Positions 16,801 through 23,672 of a DNA stretch of 31,188 nt are shown in pieces. Position 1 is the stretch's first letter; each line of letters begins with the position of its first letter. The notes beneath the pieces are model-generated. The model was given only the letters and a program-made list of their open reading frames with translations, was not told the DNA's origin and did no database searches. The position numbers and the translations under genes were made by a program. Origin of the DNA: JBEKLJ01 sp050010255 (GTDB lineage Bacteria > Acidobacteriota > Terriglobia > Bryobacterales > Bryobacteraceae); contig JBEKLJ010000008.1 of NCBI GenBank assembly GCA_050010255.1, forward strand, positions 1 through 31,188. Direction: 5' to 3'.

Positions 16801-17598
16801 CTCGTTGCCCAGCGTGAACGTCATCGTCTGCGACGCGACGCAGTCGGAGGTCCGCAAGGCACCGTAAAACACCTGCACGTGATTGTCTCCAGAGTTGGGG
16901 TCGGGTGAGAGTCCCATGCTCGCCAAGGTCCACTGGTTCGAGCCCGTCCCTAATTGCACACCCGTGACGGTAGCGTGGTGCGACGAGATTGCCACCATCA
17001 GGTAGTTGTTGGAGCTGGGGGGGCAACCCCAGGAACTGGTATTGATCACCGTCCAGTTGTAGGGGGAGGGGCCGAGAAAGCCTACGCTGGCACTTGTGAC
17101 AACTGCCACGGCTCCGTGCGCCGGGGCGCAGAGCAGGAGCAATAATGCCAGGGAAGCCAGAAGGTAAGAGGCCATAACCAGTGCCCGGCGCCGCGCACGG
17201 GATGCACATTGAAGCATGAAGTTTGTCATTTTGGTATTCCTGCTGGCGGGATCGATGCTGCGTCCGCCTCGTTCGATTGCCACAACTTTGCCGAGAATCC
17301 AGTCCGGCTCCACGGCTTCGATTTCCGAGCCCGGCGTGTCGCCGCGCATGAAATACACAGCGCCCGTCTTGTCGATGGCCGCGATGCGATGGGCCGTAAC
17401 GCCCCGCGCCGTCCGATAAAACGCGATGTCGCCCACGGCTAACGCGGAGGCGGGCGCCGGTTCCACCGTGATGGCCTCGCCGGCCCGGATTGTACGATGC
17501 ATGCTTGGGCCTTCCGCCCGAAAGCGCACACTGTATCCGCGGCTCAAGAGATCGGCGCTCACCTCACGAAATGCCTTCGAGTTGCCAAGAGAACTCAT
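13837..17598 (-). CDS. S26 peptidase domain in frame with exported C25 gingipain-like protease, locus B
   Basis: The frame encodes 1253 residues. Residues 1-110 are an S26 domain: FRAEGPSMHRTI (Ser32), TAHRIAAI (His70) and YFMRGDTPG. After a basic stretch (SRARRRA), residues 144-162 form a hydrophobic helix ending in APAHGA, like a signal peptide. Then come Ser/Thr/Gly-rich beta regions, an FNLYREQNGQRV fibronectin-like module near residue 430 and a C-terminal caspase-fold C25 domain with LVNYFGHGSD (His about 1129) and VSMTCLNGYF (Cys about 1162), the gingipain-type dyad. The start overlaps the stop of the HprK-like gene (ATGA). An internal ATG at residue 124 has AGGA 8 bases upstream, so the exported protease may also be made separately. 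No C-terminal sorting domain is obvious. It may mature or degrade peptides outside the cell. Confidence 0.82.
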   Translation of the reverse strand: MSSLGNSKAFREVSADLLSRGYSVRFRAEGPSMHRTIRAGEAITVEPAPASALAVGDIAFYRTARGVTAHRIAAIDKTGAVYFMRGDTPGSEIEAVEPDWILGKVVAIERGGRSIDPASRNTKMTNFMLQCASRARRRALVMASYLLASLALLLLLCAPAHGAVAVVTSASVGFLGPSPYNWTVINTSSWGCPPSSNNYLMVAISSHHATVTGVQLGTGSNQWTLASMGLSPDPNSGDNHVQVFYGALRTSDCVASQTMTFTLGNEFDGTVPSTGTPFYAGAIVFSGTLGPGAAVTASAPNSTGTAAPYLPDVTVQVTAPGTDGLVFDVLSVDNGQVTVNHGSGQTALWSGFVQATGTDRTLTASATYHAGAASGTIPMREYWTNSGKDGAYYMAGIPMVAGSPTLVKEHSLTATAHPEGTLIEFSTSYEVSSLGFNLYREQNGQRVKLNESLLAGSALFAGPATPLTAGRSHSWWDDQTTGGAASYWVEEVDLSGERTWFGPAVPGAAVQSAVQRDVRRSVSMASLGATRDSGGTPARFLSRLGQEAVPAGAAATASPHPLEQLAQLSDSAANRESQWELAAGPAVKIGIQSEGWYRVGQADLLAAGLDFRTDPRTLQLYVDGVQQPMVVQGEADGRLDPGDAVEFYGVGLDTPWSGTRTYWLRAGRQAGLRVQSQSGWAPAVRPATSFPFTIEWRPRTVYFAALLNGDAENFFGPVLTTEPVSQVLNVAQLYRSAAGAAQLQVSLQGATAGAHQVAIQLNGTTVGTLKFSGQSVGVSTVAIPNKLLQEGANTLTLAAEGGESDVSVVDTVLLTYPRAYVADSGPLRLTAPSGQAVTISGFASAQIRVMDITDPGNVMSMLGTIVRRSAGNYAITIATRGPGTRTLLAFADAQVAQPASIAANRPSSWHAAGLGADMVMVGQAKFLGSLGPLKALRESQGLTVAVVDVEDLYDEFNYGAKSPYALKSFLASAAANWHRKPRFVLLVGEATYDPRDYLGIGLDLVPTKMVDTAFLETPSDDWFADFAGDGVPRMAVGRLPVVTADEATALVNKIVGYEQSRGAGWRNQVLLVTGQNDGENDFEGYTAALKAVLPGYLGVSEISQGSLGAHDQLLNSLNAGVGLVNYFGHGSDQVWAGGLLDSSEAAALTNSPYLPFVVSMTCLNGYFVDDAYGESLATALMKAPAGGAIAVWASSGLTNSTAQAPLDKALMRALYVNPPPALGEAAAAAKRAVSDLDVRRTWILFGDPATKLQ

Positions 17599-18491
17599 CT
17601 TGCCTGCTGCCTCACGTACTCCACTACCCGCTCATCGGGCGCGAAGCTGAGTTCACGAACAGGAATGCTCTGCGTCATCTGCTGGAAGAACGCGACAGTA
17701 AAGTCCAGCCCGCCGGGACTGTAGAAGGGCACAAAGCTGCAGGCCATCAGCCTGGCTACCGCCGTGGCCGGACGCAACGAGACGATGCCGTTCTGCGGTG
17801 CGTGCCGCAGGAAGAAGACCTGCGCGACCGGGACGCGCGCGGGGCTGGCTAGCCGGGCCTCGCCATGCCACGGTGTGCCGTACATCCAGATCCTCTGGCC
17901 CGCGGAACGCAGAATGATGCGGTCGTCGCTCAACACCTGTACTCCGCCCGCTCTCTGCCACAGCCTTGCCATGGTCGACTTGCCGCCGCCGGAATGGCCG
18001 AGAAACAGATGGCCCCGGCCATCGGAGTCCACCAGGCCGCAGGCGTGGACCTCGACGCCCCGTCCGTTTGCCAACAGATTGACGAACAGCAGCTCATCCA
18101 GGGGAAACTCCAGTGGATAGACAGGTTGGCTGCGGTCAAAGTAATCGACGTGGAGGCGCAGTTCCCCGGAGGTGAAGCTCGAGTTGAAGCAGGCCTGTTT
18201 GTAGGGGATGGTGCCGCAGGTTGGAGACTTAAACTGGAAAATGTAATCCGCGTCCTGACGGTAGAGCTGCCAGACGCTCCCGGAATCGAACAGGTTCTTG
18301 CCCGGTGGTGTGTCGGACAACTGCCCCCAGGCCGCCTCCACGTGAATGTCCGCCTCAGCACCCGTCACAAGGAACCGCTCTGCCGCTCCTTGGACCTCCA
18401 GCTTCAGGCGCGGGTCGGCGCTCATCAGGCGGACGGTGATATCACCGACGCCAAACGTCAACGCGCCGGAGTTGGAAGAGGCAGCTTTCAT
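17595..18491 (-). CDS. HprK-like P-loop kinase, locus B
   Basis: A 298-residue relative of the locus A kinase. Walker A is HLFLGHSGGGKSTMARL (G165-S172), the acidic segment is VQVLSDDRIILR, and YGTPWHGE plus the C-terminal IPVRELSFAPDERVVEYV match the other copy. The fold is that of the HPr kinase catalytic domain, but no HPr gene is nearby. Given the neighbours its target is more likely the peptide encoded 17 bases upstream, as known for HprK-like enzymes of some lasso peptide clusters. The frame is open 13 codons further upstream into the precursor's end; the ATG giving MKAASSNSGAL is preferred. Its stop overlaps the S26/C25 start. Confidence 0.85.
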   Translation of the reverse strand: MKAASSNSGALTFGVGDITVRLMSADPRLKLEVQGAAERFLVTGAEADIHVEAAWGQLSDTPPGKNLFDSGSVWQLYRQDADYIFQFKSPTCGTIPYKQACFNSSFTSGELRLHVDYFDRSQPVYPLEFPLDELLFVNLLANGRGVEVHACGLVDSDGRGHLFLGHSGGGKSTMARLWQRAGGVQVLSDDRIILRSAGQRIWMYGTPWHGEARLASPARVPVAQVFFLRHAPQNGIVSLRPATAVARLMACSFVPFYSPGGLDFTVAFFQQMTQSIPVRELSFAPDERVVEYVRQQAR

Positions 18492-18508
18492 CTCTGCTCT
18501 GTCCGACA

Positions 18509-18691
18509 CTAAGAGCCCTGGCTCATGCAAGCGGTCACTGATGTGCAGTTGGCGCCTCCGGGACCTTGGCGCCCACTCGTCTTGCAGTGTCCCAAGACCG
18601 CCTCCTCGGGCTTCAATTGGACCTGGACCAATTCGGGTTTTTGATAGACCCTCTTTGGCCGCGAAGCGCTTTCCTTTTGCGTATCGTCCAT
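18509..18691 (-). CDS. Candidate RiPP precursor peptide B
   Basis: A 60-residue peptide with a strong ribosome site (AGGAGA, 9 bases before ATG), 16 bases after the radical SAM gene. The leader has KRVYQKPELVQVQLKPEEAV, with YxxPxL as in lasso-type leaders. The end reads LGHCKTSGRQGPGGANC then TSVTACMSQGS: three Cys, a Gly/Pro-rich turn and a C-terminal Ser. LKPEEAVLGxCK is a sequence type I have seen in small uncharacterised peptides from other phyla. No double-Gly leader site is clear, although GPGG lies in the core. The neighbours (PqqD, radical SAM, HprK, S26) are the same set as around peptide A, which supports precursor status. Chemical structure and role are unknown. Confidence 0.78.
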   Translation of the reverse strand: MDDTQKESASRPKRVYQKPELVQVQLKPEEAVLGHCKTSGRQGPGGANCTSVTACMSQGS

Positions 18692-18707
18692 CGACGTTGT
18701 TCTCCTG

Positions 18708-19952
18708 TCATGAGGCTGCACTACGTTGGTCAACGAAGGGCGGCTGAGCGTGGTTGAAGTCGATCCACTCCGCCCCATGCTCCTGGAGCGACTCGATTGA
18801 GTGCAGCAGGATCGGATGCGCCGCTCCCCCCTCGCAGTACTCGCAGTCTCCGTGGGGGGGCACGGGCACATTCATGGCCTTCGCCCTAAGGTGTGCCACG
18901 TGGCACAGAAAGTCCACCGGAGCCTCGGGATTCCCGGTCTCCAACTCCGCGTTGGCCGGACACATGCCGCACATTGCCTTGATCTCGCAGCTTGTGCACT
19001 TCGTGACCCGCTTGCTCCTCTCGGTGCGCACCCGCCGGAGATGACGCTCCCAGCCCTCCCGGAAACTCCCGCGGCGCAGATCGTAAGTGTCCTGGCAAGA
19101 GAGTACGCACAGGCTCATCTTCCCTTCCGGATCGATGGCAAAGGAGGTGACGCCGCCGCCGCACTCGTATAGTTCGTGCGAGTTCTGGCGCGCAGACACG
19201 GGACCACAGAAACGCGTGGCAAACTTCCTCCATTCAGCAACGCGCTCCGGGTCGTCCAGATCGATCCTGACGACCTGCGACGGCTGGAGCCTTACTGCCA
19301 GCGGCCTTAGGGAGCAGTCGATGCGGGGATTCACCATGGCATCAACTCTGAAATCCACCCCCAGCTCCGCGGCGAACTTCTTCATTTCTCCGAGCTCATG
19401 CCGGTTGAGGGAAACCGGCACCGCCTTGAGACTCAGGGGGAGGCCACGCTCGAGCAAGAGGCGAATCCCCCGCAGGCACCGCTTATGGGAACCAGGTACG
19501 CCCGTCACCCGCTCGTAGGTCTGCTTGGTGCGGCCGTACAGCGTGATCTCGATAGAAAACGGACGCCACTCCGTCAGATGGTCCGCGATTTCTGGGGAGA
19601 CGAGTGCGCCGTTGGTGAAGAGGGTGATGATGAACCCCTTCTTTTTGGCGTAAGTGTATATATCCAGGAAGTCCTTCCTGGCAAAGATCTCACCACCGGT
19701 GTAGAGAAGCCACAGACAGCCTGCCTCGGCCATCTCGTCCAGGATTCGGCAGTGCTCCTGCAAGGTCAGCTCGCGGCGCTTTGCCTCCAGGTCGCCCATG
19801 GGAAGATTGTTGTAACAATGGGCGCACTGGAGCGGACAGCGGCGGGTGACCTCGATCGCCGCATTGACAGGGACCCGCTGGGCCACGGTTAGCCCGTGCA
19901 AGCGCGCGCTGAAATCGCGATAGGGCCGCTGTTCCGTGACCTCTGACTGCAT
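18708..19952 (-). CDS. Radical SAM/SPASM protein, peptide locus B
   Basis: A 414-residue radical SAM enzyme. CPLQCAHC (C39, C43, C46) is the CX3CX2C motif, LLYTGGEIFARKD the GGE segment. The C-terminal part has SPASM-like cysteines: YECGGGVTSFAIDPEGKMSL with CVLSC, then CTSCEIKAMCGMC, VDFLCHVAH and a further CEYC about 20 residues later. That is more Cys than in the locus A enzyme. It is expected to modify the peptide whose gene follows 16 bases downstream. It starts 2 bases after the PqqD-like stop with AGAGGA as ribosome site. Substrate assignment rests on context. Confidence 0.9.
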   Translation of the reverse strand: MQSEVTEQRPYRDFSARLHGLTVAQRVPVNAAIEVTRRCPLQCAHCYNNLPMGDLEAKRRELTLQEHCRILDEMAEAGCLWLLYTGGEIFARKDFLDIYTYAKKKGFIITLFTNGALVSPEIADHLTEWRPFSIEITLYGRTKQTYERVTGVPGSHKRCLRGIRLLLERGLPLSLKAVPVSLNRHELGEMKKFAAELGVDFRVDAMVNPRIDCSLRPLAVRLQPSQVVRIDLDDPERVAEWRKFATRFCGPVSARQNSHELYECGGGVTSFAIDPEGKMSLCVLSCQDTYDLRRGSFREGWERHLRRVRTERSKRVTKCTSCEIKAMCGMCPANAELETGNPEAPVDFLCHVAHLRAKAMNVPVPPHGDCEYCEGGAAHPILLHSIESLQEHGAEWIDFNHAQPPFVDQRSAAS

Positions 19953-19954
19953 CT

Positions 19955-20266
19955 TCAGTTCCTCTGGTCGGAGGGTTCGGCGATTCCAGCCGCTTCGAGC
20001 AAACCAATAAACTGCCGGGCGTCCTTCTCGGCGTCCTCTGGCGTGACTTCGAACTCATTCGACACGGCTTCGATGATCTGGTTGATGCTGGCGCCACGCC
20101 CAATGATCTCCCAGATGAACGCACCCACCTCGTTCAGCGTGTAAATCGCCTCAAGATCACCGACCTGGCCTCTGACGGGCACAATGATCGTCTCACCGGC
20201 AATGGAGCGGGTCACGAATTCGCCCTTGGCTCGCCATCGCCCCGCACGCAGCTCGGGCTCGCCCAT
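19955..20266 (-). CDS. PqqD-like peptide chaperone (RRE), locus B
   Basis: A protein of about 103 residues with PqqD features: IIVPVRGQVGDLEAIYTLNE, VGAFIWEIIGRGASINQIIE and VTPEDAEKDARQFIGLLEAA, giving the strand-loop-helix order of the family. It should bind the leader of peptide B through its YQKPEL motif and hand it to the radical SAM enzyme next door. A GTG directly precedes the chosen ATG, so the exact start may differ by one codon. It is the first gene of locus B. Confidence 0.87.
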   Translation of the reverse strand: MGEPELRAGRWRAKGEFVTRSIAGETIIVPVRGQVGDLEAIYTLNEVGAFIWEIIGRGASINQIIEAVSNEFEVTPEDAEKDARQFIGLLEAAGIAEPSDQRN

Positions 20267-20663
20267 CACTTGTGGTTATCCAGACTTTCCACGTCGGTCG
20301 TCCGCTGGTCAAACCGGTTCCTGACGGTTCATAGATGAGGACAGACACAACCCCATCTGCATCAGCCGACGCCGCGACTGCAGTAACAATAACACAAAAT
20401 GGTCTGAAATGAACACCCAGGGGTGACTAGGCGTACCAGTACGTGTGTAACATTTGCGCGACAAGACCGCCACTTGACCGCCGAGTTCGCAGGAGACCCG
20501 GTTTGAGAAGGGTTCCCGGGTACGTATGCCAATGGAGCGCCGGCACTCTCTCGAAAACCGGTTTCCATCCTCTGTTGTGCGTCCCCGACCCATGGTCACT
20601 CCTCTGTCCGTTTCCTGGAGGCGGAGGCGAGGTATCAGCCCCCGGGCTGTGGCGTGCACTTGA
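20267..20663. other. Upstream region of locus B with AAACCGGTT palindromes
   Basis: The stretch contains AT-richer sequence near 20380-20415. The palindromes AACCGGTT (20312-20319) and AAACCGGTTT (20555-20564) and a related CCCGGTTT near 20500 could be operator sites. A minus-strand frame from an ATG at 20593 (94 codons, good AGGAG site) ends at 20309, but it has no recognisable motif, so I do not call it. No clear promoter pair is seen. Confidence 0.35.
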
Positions 20664-20700
20664 GGCGAGTTCGCCGCATCAAGCAGGGCGTGTCTTCGCC
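20664..20700. repeat. Copy 2 of the 37-bp repeat, overlapping the PyrD-PyrK stop
   Basis: Matches 13409-13445 with two differences and is directly joined to the pyrK 3' end without the 175-bp element. The stop codon of the PyrD-PyrK gene and its last few codons (AKTRPA) lie inside this repeat. Confidence 0.85.
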
Positions 20701-22388
20701 AGCGGCTGAAAGTCACGCCAGGGCATGAACGGGCCGTCGATGCAGGTGAGCGCGCCAGACGGACTGGCGCACTTCCCGCAAATGCCGACGCCGCAACTGG
20801 TCATGTACTCGATGGCTCCGATGATCCGGTCCTCGCCGGCGATTTCCCGCTGGATCTCGAAACACCGCCACACCATCGGTTCCGGGCCGCAGTTGATGAA
20901 CGCCACCCGCTCTCTCTCGGGCGTCGGCATTCCGTCCAGGACTTGTCCGAGCAACTCCGAGGCGTAGCCGTGGAACCCGGCGCTGCCATCGTCGGTGGCT
21001 ACCGCAACCGTTCCCAGGCGCTGAAAGCTCTCCAGGTCGAAGAGCTGATCGCGGGACTTTGCGCCCAGGACGAAGGTCTGCTGGTTGCCCTGCCTCAGCC
21101 TTTGAGCGATCTCCAGGAGCGATGCGGTGCCGGTCCCGCCGCCGACGAAGACCAGCGTGCTGTTCTCGAAGGCCGGAACATCGCGCCCGTAAGGCCCCCG
21201 GAGCAGGATCTCCGAGCCGATCGGCAGCCTCGCCAGATGGCGCGTGAAAGCGCCGGCGACGCGGACAATGATGCTTCTCTCGCGTGCGGAAAGGACCGCA
21301 AATGGTTTCTCGCCGATGCCGGGAAGACAGAGAAAGAAGAACTTCCCCGCCAGGCCGCCGTCGCCGTAATCTTCCGGCAGGGTATCGAGCACCAGCTTGA
21401 AGAGCGACGGGCTGAAATCGACCCGCGACGCCACGCATGTCTTCACGTAGTCCATGGGGAGGCGGGACTCGCAGGAACACTCGTGTAGCACGCCCTCGCC
21501 GCCCTGGCAGAGAGCGGAATGGAGTGCGGTGAGATACTCCCGCACCTGGCCGCTGTCCAGGCCGGTGAGAGCGCTGCCGACGCCGAAGAGGTCCGCTCCG
21601 GCAGCGGCATACTGGCGCACGTGCTCAGGCGAAGCGATGCCGCCCATGCCGATGATGACAGGTCCCTCGCCAACGGCCCTGCGGACCTGCTGGACCGCAC
21701 GAAGACCCAGGGGGCGGATGCCATCCCCGGACAGTCCGCCGAGCTGGTTGTGAAGGATGGGGCTTTCACCCACGGCCGCCAGTGCCGGGCCGATCGTGTT
21801 GGTGACGGTGATTCCGGCGGCGCCGGCTGCCATGGCAGCCGCGGCAGCCTCGCCGAGGCTCGGCAGAATGGCGGAGAGCTTGACGAACACGGGCGCCTCA
21901 ACCGCTTCGGCGACGGCCTGAGTTATGTTCTTGAGGAGCTCCCTGTCCTGGCCCACCTCCGCGCCGTAGCCCTTGGCGTGCGGGCAGGACATGTTGAGCT
22001 CGAAGCCATCGGCAATCGGCCTCAGTGTGCGCGCGGCGTCCAGGAAACTTGCGACGTCGGAGCCAAAGACCGAGACCAGGAGGAATTTGTCGCCGGGTAT
22101 CTCGACGCCGTCGAACTCCGCGAGGAATTGCGCAGCTCCAGGGTTAGCCAGGCCCACGGCGTTGATGTAGCAGCCCGGGGCATACCTGGCATAAATGGGC
22201 TCGCGATACCCCTGGCGGGGCTGATAGCTGATGCTCTTGGTGGTGATGACGCCGACGGGAGGGACCTCAAGGAAGCACTTCCGGATGGTCGCGGCGTGCG
22301 TGCAGCGGATGCCGGACGGAATCACGAGGCGGCCGCGGACTGTTTTTTGCCCGAGCCGGTACGGTTGGTCAACGCGCTGGCGCAACAT
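20679..22388 (-). CDS. pyrD/pyrK: Dihydroorotate dehydrogenase, PyrD-PyrK fusion
   Basis: A 569-residue fusion. Residues 1-305 are a class 1 dihydroorotate dehydrogenase barrel: FELNMSCPH (Cys135, the expected catalytic base), APVFVKLS, ITVTNTIGPAL, GGLSGDGIRPLGLRAV and IGMGGI for FMN binding. Residues from about 310 form the PyrK-type electron-transfer unit: KPFAVLSA and LLRGPYG for FAD, VFVGGGTGTASLLEIA for NAD, and CGVGICGKC then CIDGP (C532, C537, C540, C549) for the 2Fe-2S cluster. In class 1B enzymes these are normally two proteins. The reaction is oxidation of dihydroorotate to orotate with NAD in pyrimidine synthesis; no other pyr gene is adjacent, so a related oxidoreductase role is possible. 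The last residues come from a repeat. Confidence 0.88.
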   Translation of the reverse strand: MLRQRVDQPYRLGQKTVRGRLVIPSGIRCTHAATIRKCFLEVPPVGVITTKSISYQPRQGYREPIYARYAPGCYINAVGLANPGAAQFLAEFDGVEIPGDKFLLVSVFGSDVASFLDAARTLRPIADGFELNMSCPHAKGYGAEVGQDRELLKNITQAVAEAVEAPVFVKLSAILPSLGEAAAAAMAAGAAGITVTNTIGPALAAVGESPILHNQLGGLSGDGIRPLGLRAVQQVRRAVGEGPVIIGMGGIASPEHVRQYAAAGADLFGVGSALTGLDSGQVREYLTALHSALCQGGEGVLHECSCESRLPMDYVKTCVASRVDFSPSLFKLVLDTLPEDYGDGGLAGKFFFLCLPGIGEKPFAVLSARERSIIVRVAGAFTRHLARLPIGSEILLRGPYGRDVPAFENSTLVFVGGGTGTASLLEIAQRLRQGNQQTFVLGAKSRDQLFDLESFQRLGTVAVATDDGSAGFHGYASELLGQVLDGMPTPERERVAFINCGPEPMVWRCFEIQREIAGEDRIIGAIEYMTSCGVGICGKCASPSGALTCIDGPFMPWRDFQPLAKTRPA

Positions 22389-22898
22389 GGTCAGTGGTCC
22401 GTCCCACCGGTGTCCCAGAGATGATAGCAGGAATACCCTGCCGCGCGATCTCGACCGCGGGCGCCGCGGCGGCGCGGCGCCTCGCTTCGAACGGCCTGAG
22501 AAGATCGGGCTAGCGGCAAGCGTGGAAAACGGACCATATCCGGCTCAGGCCTGACTCCTCGTTGGATGACCAGTACTGCTGTAACGAAGGTGCAGTTCTA
22601 GTACCGTTCCGGGGAAGACCCTGCTTCTCCCGCAGAAGGGGCAGCCGGGGTAAAGGGAGTCGACCGGGCCAAGGAAAGGCTCAGCCTGCTCGCGTCCCTT
22701 TTTGCGTGTGGTATGTGCAACATGGGGACGGCAGCGTGGGCTTGCCCTCCGGCCCAGAGCAGTGGCGCACATCAGTCTGATCCCTCTGCTCCGGCTGGCG
22801 CGGGCTGAGCGCAGGGGCCTCGACTTGTTGACCAGCCTCGGTTCAGTACCTGATACTAGTTCTCCGGTCAATACGGAGCCAAGAGGTTACGTGCGGCC
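22389..22898. other. 510-base gap between PyrD-PyrK and the ABC operon
   Basis: Small frames here lack motifs and ribosome sites and I accept none. A very GC-rich stretch near 22455-22485 could fold but has no T-run. I looked for a thiamine riboswitch because of the NMT1/THI5-like binding protein downstream and found no match to its conserved core. The only signal is the promoter listed separately. Confidence 0.4.
22828..22857 (+). promoter_or_regulatory. Sigma70-like promoter of the ABC uptake operon
   Basis: TTGACC, 18 bases, then GATACT (4 of 6), ending 41 bases before the ATPase ATG. AGAGG lies 12 bases before that ATG. AGTAC occurs between the boxes. Confidence 0.45.
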
Positions 22899-23672
22899 AT
22901 GCGTCTGCAATGCTCTCAGCTACGGGTCAGCTTCGACTCGGCAAAGGGATCAGTCTGCGCTCTTCGTGACCTGAGCTTCGAGAGCCGCGAGGGGGAGTTT
23001 CTGACGCTGGTCGGACCGAGCGGCTGCGGCAAGACGACCCTGCTGCGCGTGCTGGCAGGCATCATCACGCCCGAAGAGGGCGAGGTGGAACGGATCGCCT
23101 CTCCGGCCGACCGCAACCGAGATGTGCTGCTGGTGTGCCAGGAGAACAACCTGTTCCCCTGGATGACCACGCTCGACAACGCGGCGTTCGGCTGCGAGAT
23201 GCAGGGCATCCCGCGCCGAGAGCGCGAAGCCCGGGCGCGAAAGCTGCTCGACCGCCTCGGCTTCGCTAGTCGCGAGCACGCCTACCCACACGAGCTTTCA
23301 CTCGGCATGAAGCAGCGGGTCGCCGTCGCGCGGTGCTTTTTGAGCGACCCAGCGGTGATGCTCATGGACGAGCCCTTCGCCGCTCTCGACTGCCAGACGC
23401 GGCAGGTGCTCCAGCAGCAACTCCTGGATCTTTGGGAGCAAGATCACAAAACCGTCGTCTTCGTGACCCACGATGTCGAGGAGGCCATTCTGCTCAGCGA
23501 CCGCATCCTGGTGCTCAGCCGCCAGCCGGGTCGCGTGGTCGCCCAGTTCCCGGTGCGGTTTCCGCGGCCGCGCACCACGGCCGGCACCCTGACGGAGGAC
23601 TTCCTGTCGCTCAAAAGGCGAATTGCCGCGGAGCTGCGAGTGGGGGTTCTTGACCCGGAGGTGGCTCGGTGA
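22899..23672 (+). CDS. ABC transporter ATPase, NitT/TauT type
   Basis: A 257-residue ATPase with every ABC motif: Walker A GPSGCGKTT (39-47), Q-loop CQENNLFPW (Q81), signature LSLGMKQRVAVARC (LSLGM, a common variant in this family), Walker B VMLMDEPF and H-loop VTHDVEEA (H191). It belongs to the group that drives nitrate, taurine, sulfonate and pyrimidine-precursor importers. It works at the cytoplasmic face with the permease whose GTG overlaps its stop. It is first in an operon with a promoter 40 bases upstream. Substrate class cannot be read from the ATPase. Confidence 0.95.
   Translation: MRLQCSQLRVSFDSAKGSVCALRDLSFESREGEFLTLVGPSGCGKTTLLRVLAGIITPEEGEVERIASPADRNRDVLLVCQENNLFPWMTTLDNAAFGCEMQGIPRREREARARKLLDRLGFASREHAYPHELSLGMKQRVAVARCFLSDPAVMLMDEPFAALDCQTRQVLQQQLLDLWEQDHKTVVFVTHDVEEAILLSDRILVLSRQPGRVVAQFPVRFPRPRTTAGTLTEDFLSLKRRIAAELRVGVLDPEVAR

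Noticed and set aside
8281..20266. Lasso peptide cluster
   Set aside because: The leader motif, PqqD and kinase fit, but no asparagine-synthetase-like cyclase or B2-type protease is present, while radical SAM enzymes are.
20309..20593. Minus-strand 94-codon frame with a good AGGAG site upstream of locus B
   Set aside because: No recognisable motif and odd composition; the stretch also holds the likely control sites of locus B. Kept as a low-probability possibility.
22389..22898. Thiamine riboswitch before the NMT1/THI5-like operon
   Set aside because: CTGAGA-like letters occur (CCTGAGAAG) but the rest of the conserved core is missing.
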